The position numbers and the translations under genes are program-made. From Saposhnikovia divaricata (lineage: Eukaryota > Streptophyta > Magnoliopsida > Apiales > Apiaceae), in the NCBI GenBank assembly GCA_036435485.1, contig CM071595.1, positions 8,794,001-8,858,000 of the forward strand: a stretch of 64,000 nucleotides of DNA, written 5' to 3'. Position 1 is the stretch's first letter. Every line of letters starts with the position of its first letter. Positions 22,198-32,547 of this stretch are shown here, in pieces. The notes beneath the pieces are model-generated. The model did not search any database, was not told the origin of the DNA, and saw only the letters and a list, made by a program, of their open reading frames with translations.

Positions 22198-24666
22198 TTA
22201 AACCCTTTTTGGGACCAAAATTTGATTGGGTCCAGAATACTTGAAGTATTGGCCTTTGTCAGGCAAAACAACATTCTTAATCTTCATAACAGCATTTTTC
22301 AAGGGAACTGGACATTTAACCCTATAAACAGCTTTGACAATCTTTGATTTCATCTTGGGTATCCATGTCTTTTTAGCAGTAATAACATTTGTTTCACTAA
22401 CTGGACATTTGACCTTGTAAACAGCCTTCATAAAACTTTGTTTAGGCTTTGGTACAAATGTCTCTCTCCTAACATAAGGAGGACTAGCAGTCTTTGATCT
22501 AACATTATTCCTGTTCATATGTTGTCGAGGAGCAGTCTTATTATCACATGCATGATTACCATTAAAGTAAGCAGACATCACATTAAAAGCACAAGACATG
22601 CAGTTGACAACACCACATGCTTTATGATTAGAATCAATGATAGGCATGTTACTCATGTTAGAGATGTTATTGTTCTGCTTCGACTTATTACCACCTAATC
22701 CAGTCTTAGAAGAACTAGCTGTTTCAACAACCTTGACTGGCACTTTAGGTACATCTATCTTGGATGAAACATTTTATGGATTAGTGTCCTCAACAGATTT
22801 AGCCTTAACAAAGACTGTGACATCTTTCTTGGATGAAACATTCTTTGGATTAGCGTTCTTAACAGATTTATCCTTAACAACGACTGTGCCATTTGCACTG
22901 TCCTCAATTCTCATTTCTTCGTGGATAGCAATAGAAAGAATATCTGGTGGTCCAGCATCAGATTTTTTAAATAGAGGTTCTTTAGCATTCTTGAGTACAT
23001 GTGGTATTCCCCTTTCTTTAGCACTAACAGGGTTAGGGGAATTTATGTCCAATGATCCAACAGCTTCATTGTAGCCATACCCTATACCTGTTGTTCGTTC
23101 TACAGATTGTTTGTTAAAAAACTCTTTGGAAACTTTAACAGAATTATAACAAGCCCTGACCTGTGTTTCAAGTTCAACAATCCTAGTTTCAAGTTCAGCA
23201 ATCCTAGCAACTTGTTTTAACATGTATTCTGTTATCGCCTTTTCTCTTTTGTTAAGTCGAGCTATTTCTTCTATTTGCTGATCTTGATTAACATGCACTT
23301 TTTTTAGTTCTAACACTTCATTTTCAAGATTAGTGGTTAACAGAACTTTTCTAGCAATTTCTTTTTGTGCATTACCAATGGAATTATATAGGCTACGAAT
23401 CAACTCAGTGTCAGTAAGAGTTACCGGAGTACTATAAGGAGTTGATGTATCAGCATTTACCACCAGCGCAAAATTTCCAACTTCTTCATCTTCACTGTCT
23501 GTGTCATCCCAGCTTTTGCCTTGTACCACATAGGCCGTGTCTGTGTTCTTCTTACCAGATGCATACTCTCTCCTTGCATCTTGTTGAGGTTGATGACACT
23601 CAGTTTCAAAGTGTCCAAGTTCATTACATTTAAAGCACCTAATCCTGCTTCTGTCTACCATTCCAGTTTGGTAGTCACCCCTTGTGCTACTTGAGGAAGA
23701 ACCTCATCGCTGGAATCTATTGTAGTTAGATTTTAACTTGAACTTGGGATTCCTCCTAAATTTGAAGCTACTGAATTGCCTCACCATCATAGCCATTGAC
23801 TCATCTTCCAACTGATCCAGCTCTTTCAATGAGTAGAAATCTCCACCATCCTGACTGACAGGTGTATGACCAATCTCAACTTCAACCTGTTCCTTGTCAG
23901 CGCTGCAAGGTTGAACAACCTTAGCTTCCACTTCCTTTGGAGTCTCAACCACTAGAGCTGTAGAAGAACTTGGTACCCTACCTTCACCATGAATTTCTTT
24001 CTGTTGAACTTGTTCCAACTCATACGTTTTCAAAATGCCGAAGAGCCTTTCAAGAGTAATTTGATTCATGTCTCTGGCTTCTCTAATGGCAGTTATCCTA
24101 TGTTCTAGGTGAGTAGGCATGGTCAGTAGAAACTTCATGTTAATCTCCTTTTGTGTATATTGCTTGCCATGGATTTGCAAGTTGTTGATTATTTTGTTAT
24201 ACCTTTCAAACACTTCCTGAATGCCTTCATTAGGGCCAGCTCTAAAGTGTTCATGCTCAGAGATTAAAATTTGAAGTCTGTTTTCCTAGACTTCATCAGT
24301 TCCTTCATTAATAGTCTCAATAGTTTCCCACATGTGCTTTGCAGTTTTACAATTCATCACATGACTGTACATCACAGCATCTAGAGAATCTAATAGTATG
24401 AGTCTCAAATTCTTGTCTAGTTCTGCATCCTCCTTTTCATCAGAAGTATAAGACGCAGGGTCTTTTTCATGGGTTTTAGCAGGTGTTGTAACAATTCCAT
24501 TAGTAACAACTTGTTGTTCAATGACCATAGGAATTTTAGGTCCATTTTTCATAACACCCAAATATTTAGAATTTGTAACATCAAGAAACAGCTCCATTTT
24601 ATTTTTCCACATATCATAATTATCTTTATTAAAGATAGGAATCTTAACAAGGACTTTTGAAGACAT
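22198..24666 (-). pseudogene. gag of Sirevirus-like copia, one frame with three premature stops
   Basis: Gag packages element RNA into particles. One minus-strand frame from ATG at 24666 to 22198 (823 codons) is broken only by in-frame stops just upstream of 24285, 23703 and 22773; no frameshift is needed. The first part (from MSSKVLVKIPIF) is a UBN2-type copia gag core with NYDMWKNKM. Next come FGILKTYELEQVQQKE, then a zinc knuckle CFKCNELGHFETEC (C-x2-C-x4-H-x4-C, near 23640), then SWDDTDSEDEE. A heptad-rich coiled coil follows, ending ELETQV (about 23350-23150), and a lysine-rich tail with repeated KAVYKVKCPV blocks. A long gag with coiled coil is a Sirevirus trait. It is much better preserved than pol. 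Confidence 0.88.
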
Positions 24667-24749
24667 GATGAATTTTTAAGTGAGTTAAAAATTCGAAATT
24701 GATTTTTGACTGAATAAAAATAGGATCTTGATTTGTGTATCAATCAATA

Positions 24750-24762
24750 GGCTCTGATACCA
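24750..24762 (-). other. Primer binding site of copia element
   Basis: On the minus strand TGGTATCAGAGCC, complementary to initiator Met tRNA, sits 2 nt inside the 5' LTR. It fixes the element orientation as minus; the gag ATG is 83 nt further in. Confidence 0.93.
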
Positions 24763-24764
24763 AT

Positions 24765-26319
24765 TGTTAGGTCCGATAAGACTGTAGAAGGGGGGTTGAA
24801 TACAATTTATACCAATTTATCGAAATTTGTTCTTCAAATAATATTTTATTTTAAACAAATTTGAGCGGAATAAATTGAAACAAATTTCAAGTTGAATATA
24901 ACAATATATTAAATTGATGGGTGTTACAATTTCAGTATAGAAATTAATCAAGTTGATAAAAACTAATTTAGAAAATTCGAAATGAACTTTTCTAATTTAG
25001 TTAATAAAAATCAAGATTAGAACTAGGAAACTTAATTCGCTAGTAGTACAAGAATCACAAATAATCAAGTTCCACCGGATAAAATATTACTAAGGAGATG
25101 AACTTGATTTTTTAGGAATTAATTTGTTCTTGCTTGAGAGAGAGAGAGAGAAATGGAGGCTGCTGTGTTTGTAAAGATGTAATGTTCCGTGTATATCTCT
25201 CTTGTCTGCTACCTTTTGCTTGTTTTATAGCCTTTGTAGTCGATAGTCATATTTCTGTTAAAGATGACAATCCATTGAGCTAATATGACAACCAGTTGAG
25301 CTTGATATAACAATCGGTATGACTATAAGTCCGTTTGAACTAGATATGACAATCCATCCAATATAACTTTCGGTATAACTATCTCTTTGAATGAAATATG
25401 ACTATCCAGTTTGAACTGAATATGACTGTCCAACATTAACTGAATATGACTATTCTTTTGAACTGAATATGACAATCACCTTTTGAACTGAATATGACTA
25501 TCGGTATAACTATCATTTGATAGTTATATTATCATATTTTTCAGCTTATAATTAATAAAATGATTTATAAAAATCATTTAAATAACTATTTCTTTTTCAT
25601 ATTAATTCTGATTTAATTAATCTAATAATTACTTTAACAAATATATTAATTCTGATAGAATTAATTTATTTATTTAAATTAATTATTTGATTTAATCAAT
25701 TAAAGTATAATTAATATAAATCCTTTAATAGTCCATACTTCACTGTGAACCACGGAAAGTAATAAAGAATTACCACCGAATTTTTGTTGACGCTCGATGC
25801 ACGGTCTGGTTCATGAGCGACTAACTCCAACGGCTTTTTTTTATTTTTGACTCTATGATTTGGTTCATGTCTTCTCTTAACATACCAGTCTTGATAGCTT
25901 GAACCACTGAAGTTAATGATGAACAACCACTGTTTAATGTTGACACTCGATGTACTGTCTGGTTCATGAGTGACTAACCGCAATGACTGTTCTTCATATA
26001 TTGACTTTAAAATCTGGTTCCTTTTCTTTTCTCCTCTCTCTATTAATTCTTCTGTACTGTCTCTGTCACTGTCGAAATCTCTGTCACTTTAAATGAATCC
26101 ACTTCTTTAACGAATACTTCACTGAGGCTTGATCAGATGTCCGAACTTCTTTCAATGTAGTAATTCCTCAAGTCTGTAAATTGACCTTGATCTTTTTCTT
26201 CTGACAGATAATACAATCTGAGATTCCTTGTGACAGTCTATATACTATTTACTATTACAATCTTGTTTAAGTTGAGTTGTATCCTCGAAATACAAATAGA
26301 CTACATCATATGCCTTTCA
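24765..26319 (-). repeat. Copia 5' LTR, intact
   Basis: 1555 bp, TGTTAGG...CTTTCA, matching 334-376 plus 14524-16031 with about 27 differences by hand count. It is followed by the TSD AAAAC (26320-26324). Confidence 0.93.
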
Positions 26320-26324
26320 AAAAC

Positions 26325-27344
26325 TTGACAGTTTTTTGAGTATTTAATATATACTATAATTTTTTCTAGTCTCTAATTGGACTAGTAATATAAAACAATA
26401 TTTTTTTCTAAATCTATAATATTATAATTTTAGCAAAATAATATTTACTATATTATACATTATCCGTTTATTTTAAAAATATGAGTTATATTCTTCTTTA
26501 TTTTCACTTCCCAAAAAATTAAAAGTAAAATTCGTTCTTAAAATTTTGTCATTATAAAATACACGATATATAATTTAATTATATATACATGCAACATTGC
26601 TCGATGTTTCCACCAAAAGCTGTAAAATATATAATACTATTTATTTAATTATTAAAAAATTTTAATTTACATATATTAATTCAACTTTCAAGCATATTCA
26701 ATTATACATGATAATTTTTTAATCTAAATCTGTTTTTGTGTTTTAAAGATTTTTTAAGTGGTTAAGATTTTTTTAGGTGGTTGAAAATGAAATTATTATT
26801 ATAATTAATAAGTCTCATTTAATCATTTATATTATTAAATGAATTTTATTTCTTAATCATTTAAAAAAAAGATTTTCAATTAGTTGAGAAATAGACTTGC
26901 AAAATAATTTTTAAATTTTTTATTTAATAAAAAATTATCAAAAATTATTTATTAGATTTTTGTTTTGTTTGACAAGAATCTTGACGGGATGGGGTGATAC
27001 ACGTAGGAATGAGTATTGTTTAAAAACCATTGCTTAATAATAAGCAATGGTTATTAGTTATTATCTTATTTTATGTAAAAAAAATAGTTAATTACAATTC
27101 ACAAACATACTGATTATTACTAAACATGTGTTTCCAGGAATGTTTACAATATATTTAATACCTATTTTCTAGAATACATAGTATCATTCGATTTTATTTC
27201 CAAAATAAAATATTTACAATAAATGAATATTTTGATACATGTATGATATCTTGAAATGTTTTTTCCTAAAATATATAATATTTTGAGACAGAGAGAGAAA
27301 TAAAATATAATCTCAATAATATTATTTCATCACATAATTTTTGG
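26325..27344. other. AT-rich intergenic sequence
   Basis: Very AT-rich DNA with scattered homopolymer runs. No ORF with plausible coding content, no RNA gene and no clear repeat boundary. It is probably the interior of the transposon whose ends are the TCGGAT-rich blocks. Confidence 0.4.
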
Positions 27345-27685
27345 TATAGGTGTTTTTAGTTTCCAATTTGGAACGGATATAGTACTTTGAGTCATATTCT
27401 GTATTGTTCGGATAATATTTTTTTCGGATTTGATCGGTTTCGGATTATCATCGGATCAAATATTTCGGATTATTATCGGTTAGATATTCGGTTCAGGTAA
27501 ATTTTGGATTGGATGAGATCGATTTTCGGACAATAATCGGATTTAACTATATTTCGGTTCAAATCAGATTGTTTCGATTTCCGTTAAATTTCAATTAATC
27601 TAATTCGAATATAAAATCGGATCTCCATTCATAAATTTTGGATCAATTCTTGGGATGCAACCCAATTTGCCAAGTCTAGTCTCAT
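27345..27685. repeat. TCGGAT-rich repeat, right part of split DNA transposon
   Basis: Dense TCGGATT and ATCGGTT words, closing with GCAACCCAATTTGCCAAG and CTAG. The reverse complement, CTAGACTTGGCAAATTGGG, resembles the starts of plant hAT-like non-autonomous elements. It pairs with 1-240. Confidence 0.4.
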
Positions 27686-27769
27686 GCTGTTCATGTAGCA
27701 CTCACGGTTATCATTTTTATTTTTCAAAAGTTTAGAATGTAAAGTATTTTTTTTTTTGATAACCTATTA

Positions 27770-29503
27770 TATGTTGTAGTATTTATAAGGCATATAATTA
27801 AAAGTTCTATTGGAAGTAGAATATAAATTCGAATTTATAGAGAATAAGAGTTGGAATTTACAGAAAAAATATATAAATAAAAGTTCTATTAGAAGTAGAA
27901 TAGGTGTTTGAATATATAACGCAAACATATAATTACATATTTTATAGAAAGTATGATCTTCTTAAATTATATATTTTTGAAATAAGTTAATTATAAGTTC
28001 TATTGGAAGTAGAATAGGAATTCGAATTTATAGAGAATAAGAGTTTGAAATTTACAGAAAAAACATATAAATAAAAGTTCTATTAGAAGTAGAATAGATG
28101 TTTGAATATATAAAACAGACATATAATTAAATATTCTATAGAAAGTACGATCTTCTTAAATTATATATTTTTTATATAAGTTAATTATACTTCTATTAGA
28201 AATTTTTATTCATAAATCCAATACTAATGTCATAAAAAAAGTCATCGTATTTAAAAAGAAAAAAAATTGATGTGTTAACATAATAATAGAACATTCTCAT
28301 GCAGGAATCCTAAATAAATATAGGAGTATCTATAATATAAAGAGAAAATAAGATGTGTTTTCATTTTCTAAAACTCCAAAAATTTTAGAAAGTCTAGAGA
28401 AAGTATAAATTGAAATTCACTCTATTTTTTAGGTTTTGATTTTAAGGAAAAAAATTGTTGTGTAAGATAAGTATCATCAATAATATGTAATGAAGTTGGA
28501 ATTTCGATCCCGAACGAGAGCGGCTCGAAACATGTTTAACGGGAAGACGGCTCACTATAAAAGATTGTATTAGCTATTAAAATACCATATTGATGTTATA
28601 AATTTTATTTTATTTTTAGGATTTGATTTTTATGGATAAACATTATCATACAAGTAATATATGTAAAAGTTAGGTTTTTGGTCTTAACGAGAGAGCGGAT
28701 CAATAGTAATAACCATGTTTCACGAGAAAACGATTCATTAGAAAAGACCGTATAAAAATGTTTGAATATATAAGGAATACATAAAATAAAATGTTTTATT
28801 GGAAGTAGAATACGAGGACAGTGGAGAAGTCTTATACGATTTTTCAAAACTATATATCTTTTTTCCAAAAATCCTTTATTTTAACCTTTTTATACAAGTT
28901 AATTATACTTGTATTAGAAAAATATATCCATAAATTTAATATTATTCCCGTAACGAAAAGTCTTCGTATTTAATTTTTTTTATATGTTAACGTAACAGAA
29001 AGACATTTTCCTGCGGAATACAGGAATATCTATAATATACAGAAAATATAAGATGTATTTTCATCATTTAAAACTCCATAAATAATAGAAAGTTTAAAGA
29101 ATATAAAAATTGGAATTAACTCTCTTTATATAATGAAGTTAGAATTTCGGTTCCAAATAAAAGCGACTCGAAACGTATTTAACGGGAAGACGGCTCACTA
29201 GAAAAGATTGTATTAGCTATTAGAATTTGATATTGATGTCATAATTTTTTTTTTAATTTTTACGGTTCGATTTTATGAATAAAAATTATTATATAAGTCT
29301 TTATAATATATGTTAAAGTTGGAATTTCAGTTTTAACGAGAGAACGGCTTAATCGAAAGAATCGTGTTTAACAAGAAAACGATTTATTAGAAAAGATTAT
29401 TTAATTATAAAAATTTAATATTAAAATTATAATATAACATAAATGTATTGAATTTTTTTAAAAATATTGTAATGCCACCGCGAAGCACGGCTTTATCGAC
29501 TAT
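27770..29503 (+). repeat. Tandemly duplicated AT-rich repeat, possible degenerate Helitron
   Basis: A module containing AACGAGAGAGCGG, AACGGGAAGACGGCTCACTA and AGAAAAGATTGTATTAGCTA occurs at 28490-28580 and 29120-29220, with weaker half-copies at 28670-28750 and 29310-29400, so about 640 bp is duplicated. An AAAGTTCTATTGGAAGTAGAAT motif repeats at 27800-28140 and 28790. The right end CCGCGAAGCACGG plus CTTTATCGACTA resembles a worn Helitron 3' hairpin and CTAG end. Confidence 0.45.
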
Positions 29504-29628
29504 TTTTCTTATAATCTAATAACCAATTTACCTCTGATTTCCTTAACTTTTTTGTTTTTTGTTTTATACGTGATGTGATGTGATGTTTTCAAACAAGTGT
29601 ATAAATTTCAAAATACAGTTCTTTAATC

Positions 29629-29691
<63 letters not shown>

Positions 29692-30613
29692 TACTACTAC
29701 TACTATTACTATTTTAGGTATCATCGGTTTATTAGTTTAAATTAGTCTTGATTATATAAGTATATTAACGTATGAAATATTTTTTGTTAATAAATTATAT
29801 ATTATAAGGGGAAGTGATAAGTTTTGCATACAAAATATCATTACTTAGATGCATAATTATTTTTCTCTTTTTGAAGATTTAATGCACAAATAATATTTTT
29901 TTCCTTAAAAAAAATGTATTCCATTTTAGGTTAAATTTTTAAAAATTGTGAACTTGTAAGTTGTAATTTACATCTTTGTTATTAACTTTTATTTTTTTTA
30001 ATTTTTAAAGTATTTTTTCATGATTATATTTATCTAGTTGCTATATAAATCCTACGTTCTAAATTTAATATCCCTTTTGACTTTCATGATCGTAATTTTA
30101 TAAATATTTATTAAAATTTTGATATTTTAAAATTTTGGACTGTACGGTATATATTTTCGTGTTTATGTAAATTTTATCGGTTAATAATTACAAAAATTAT
30201 AATGGTAAAAAAATCATAATCACAAAAAACATTTAAATAAGAATAGAGAAAATATTTAATTATTTATATCTAACTCCTGCCTTACAAGAAAGTTTATAGT
30301 TCAACGGACATTACTACACTTATGTTCTAAAAATTTAGCCCATGTGACTTGGAGATGCTGGATCCGCACAAGCTCAATCCTATTACAAACCAGTTTGGAG
30401 AAACCGAGGACATTCAAGATCGAATATCATTCACTATCCCTGCAAACAGTTTGGAAGGTGGAAGGCACCCGCTATGAGGTCCAGCAATCCGTTCACGCCA
30501 TATAAACAGTCTTAGAAACCTTGTATAAACAGCCTTAGAAACTTCGTATTTGTTCATCTTCTTCAAAATCATTACATCTCCAGCTACATGCTTTGATCGC
30601 ATTCTGATTTGTC
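29504..30613. other. AT-rich intergenic DNA with (TTA)n, then 3' flank of a gene
   Basis: 29631-29710 is a (TTA)n/(CTA)n microsatellite. The rest to about 30290 is AT-rich without signals. 30300-30613 is less AT-rich and lies just 3' of the minus-strand gene ending at 30614, so it is probably 3' UTR. It contains a short direct repeat (TTTCTAAGGCTGTTTATA-like, twice at 30500-30550, read on minus). Confidence 0.4.
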
Positions 30614-31192
30614 TTACCTCTCGAACTGACTTCTATGTCTCCTCACTTTCTTATATTTTTTACTATAAATTGGCTTGCCTTCAAAACATGAAAATATCTC
30701 ACCATATCCACATTCCAGGTCTGCTTTATAAGTATCGGTATATTTCCCATACTTTGCTTTCATAAACTTCCTATAATGATCTCGATCAGCTAAATAATCT
30801 GGTCTTACTTTTGAACTCGAAAGTCTCTTGTCATATCCAGATAACATGTGGACGTTTCTTTTATTCATATCCTCTTCACTTTCTTCGCTCTTCAAGTCGA
30901 CATTACTTTTCTTGAAATCCTCTTCCTCTTCACTTTGTTCGCTCTCGGAGTTGTCTTTAGGCTTGCTATTATGCATCTTCTTCTTGTAATATAATCCAGA
31001 TTCCAAGTCCTTTGCATAAGCAGTACTTTTCTTGATATCCTCCTCTTCACTCTCTTCTTCGTGCTTCTTGTAATGCTCCTTGTAATATCTATAAGCAAAA
31101 AAAACACCACCACAAAACGCACCAAACACTAGCAAGGCAACGATCACCCATGCCTCCACCCAAGTAGCAAAATCTTCTCCTGATTTTGACAT
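30614..31192 (-). CDS. Small single-pass membrane protein with acidic/basic repeats, unknown function
   Basis: 192 codons from ATG at 31192. An in-frame TTG lies 9 nt upstream but is not a likely start. After a short head (MSKSGEDFATW), residues about 12-33 form one hydrophobic segment (AWVIVALLVFGAFCGGVFFA) followed by YRYYKEHYKKH, so a cytosolic basic flank is likely. Three loosely repeated acidic blocks follow (EEESEEEDIKKS, EQSEEEEDFKKS, EESEEDMNKRN), then a basic, tyrosine-rich tail (KFMKAKYGKYTDTYKADLE...KKVRRHRSQ). I do not recognise the family. The coding sequence looks intact. The stop codon TAA overlaps a perfect donor-like AG|GTAAGA, so a spliced, longer C-terminus is possible. Upstream lies a triplicated TATA-bearing promoter block. 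Confidence 0.6.
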   Translation of the reverse strand: MSKSGEDFATWVEAWVIVALLVFGAFCGGVFFAYRYYKEHYKKHEEESEEEDIKKSTAYAKDLESGLYYKKKMHNSKPKDNSESEQSEEEEDFKKSNVDLKSEESEEDMNKRNVHMLSGYDKRLSSSKVRPDYLADRDHYRKFMKAKYGKYTDTYKADLECGYGEIFSCFEGKPIYSKKYKKVRRHRSQFER

Positions 31193-31290
31193 TAGTTTCA
31201 AGAACAGCTTGCAAAAATTCAGAGGAATTTTTATTTTTTTTCCTGATGGAAGAACCTAATTTATGTCACAAGATTAGATGCATGCATGAT

Positions 31291-31570
31291 TATCTTTATT
31301 TATAGAGGAAAGTATTAGAATCAATTATGATTCGGATTATAAAATAACAAAGAAAATTTGGAATTCAATTTAAAATCAAAATTTTTCTTTTTATTTATAG
31401 AGGAAATTATAAGAATCAATTATGATTGTGATTACAAAGTAACAAAGAAAATTTGGAATTCAATTTAAAATCAAAAATTTTATTTTATTTATAGAGGAAA
31501 TTATAAGAATCAATTGTGATTGTGATTACAAAATAATAAAGAAAATTTGGAATTCAATTTGAAATCAAAA
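31291..31570 (-). promoter_or_regulatory. Three tandem ~95-bp promoter units, each with a TATA box
   Basis: Three copies in near-exact 95/94-bp register (TATA motif starts at 31296, 31391 and 31485) each carry, on the minus strand, CTATAAATAA preceded by a conserved block containing AAATTGAATTCCAAATTTTC. The first TATA is about 100 bp upstream of the ATG at 31192, a normal plant spacing. Two further core promoters stand behind it. Confidence 0.7.
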
Positions 31571-31858
31571 CTTAATATCTCATTGACCAAATACAGATGC
31601 ATTAAGCCATCTGACTCTTGATGTTAATGTCGGGTTGCTCCCAGATGCATTATTAATAACAGCATTGTCACTGACCCTGATAATAAGAAGTGTTCAAAAA
31701 TATTAAGGTACTTGAGTTGTAGTCAGCAGAAAATAGTTGCTTTTTGTAAGTTACCGTATGTTATTTTTGTATTGTTAGTTTGCAGATGAAGCTAACTTGA
31801 TAGCTTATTTGCTATGTTTATCTAAATATCATGCAAGTCTATTTTTCTTCACCGGCAG
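31571..31858 (+). other. Possible upstream exon/intron of an unidentified gene fragment
   Basis: A plus-strand frame near 31618-31708 reads GLLPDALLITALSLTLIIRS, hydrophobic and possibly a membrane segment, followed by a donor-like AAG|GTACTT. It may belong with the exon-like segment at 31859. No family recognised. Confidence 0.25.
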
Positions 31859-31998
31859 GAAGTAATATCAGAAAAGTTTTGGTTGATGAAGGTACGAGGC
31901 AAGTGGTTGAAGTGGAGCAAGCAGCTTTATGGAGGTTTCTTTGGTGGTCAGGGACAATCTCTGTTCATGTATTAGTTGATCAAAACAGAGAAGATTAA
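31859..31998 (+). pseudogene. Exon-like segment of unidentified gene
   Basis: It follows a good acceptor (pyrimidine-rich TTTTTCTTCACCGGCAG). From 31861 it reads 45 codons to TAA, including RKVLVDEGTRQVVEVEQAAL and WRFLWWSGTISVHVLVD. The composition is protein-like and no start codon is present, so this would be a last exon or a captured gene fragment. I do not recognise the protein. The opposite-strand 65-codon ORF here is a shadow. Confidence 0.35.
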
Positions 31999-32547
31999 GG
32001 ATCAGGTGTTTGTGTTTGTATACCTGATAGTTAAATATTGAATGATCTAGGCAAATATTGATCATTGATGCAACTACGTCTCTGGATCAAAATCATGTTT
32101 CAGGTCTAAGCTTATAAACAAGTTCAACTTCACCACAAGTTTAATCAAAAAAGGCAGTTAATAATTGCTTCCCTGGATTCTGTGTATATACTTGCTTTCT
32201 TTAAAACTCACATGTATAATATAGAGCTATACTCAAAATATTTTCTAATGAACTGGACTTGTAAAACTAAAACGAATTCATGCAGCCCAACAGGACTACT
32301 AAATACTAAAACTTGCACTTAGCTGCATATGGTGAGAACTGAACTGCAGAACTTATTGCAAGTATTACAACTAGAATGAGCATTGTACATACATAAATAA
32401 GCAAGTGTAGAACCTGAACAATTGCTACATTGCGAAACAAAGGAATGATGCTTCACTATACATGAAACACATGATCTGATTTCAATAGCCTAAACAAATC
32501 CAGATGACAAAACTTCTACAATATTTCAAAGTTTGCTTCAAGCCAAA
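31999..32547. other. Intergenic, 3' flank of the Pumilio gene
   Basis: No coding signal. The right part should include the 3' UTR of the minus-strand Pumilio gene. No convincing polyadenylation site could be chosen. Confidence 0.4.

Larger units (their letters stand above)
334..26319 (-). mobile_element. Sirevirus-like Ty1/copia LTR retrotransposon, interrupted
   Basis: A complete copia element in minus orientation. Both ends have TG...CA LTRs and the flanks carry the 5-bp target duplication AAAAC (329-333 and 26320-26324). Read on the minus strand the order is: 5' LTR (26319-24765), PBS, gag with a CCHC knuckle and coiled coil, protease, pre-integrase, RT and RNase H remnants, a long 3' non-coding zone with several polypurine tracts, then the 3' LTR. 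The long gag and multiple CTAAGGGGGAG tracts are Sirevirus traits. Without the nested gypsy the element is about 11.8 kb, normal for that lineage. Gag has only three premature stops but pol is badly decayed, so it is not autonomous. The LTRs differ by roughly 1.8% by hand count. Confidence 0.9.

Noticed and set aside
22637..23074. 145-codon plus-strand ORF
   Set aside because: Shadow of the copia gag frame on the opposite strand.
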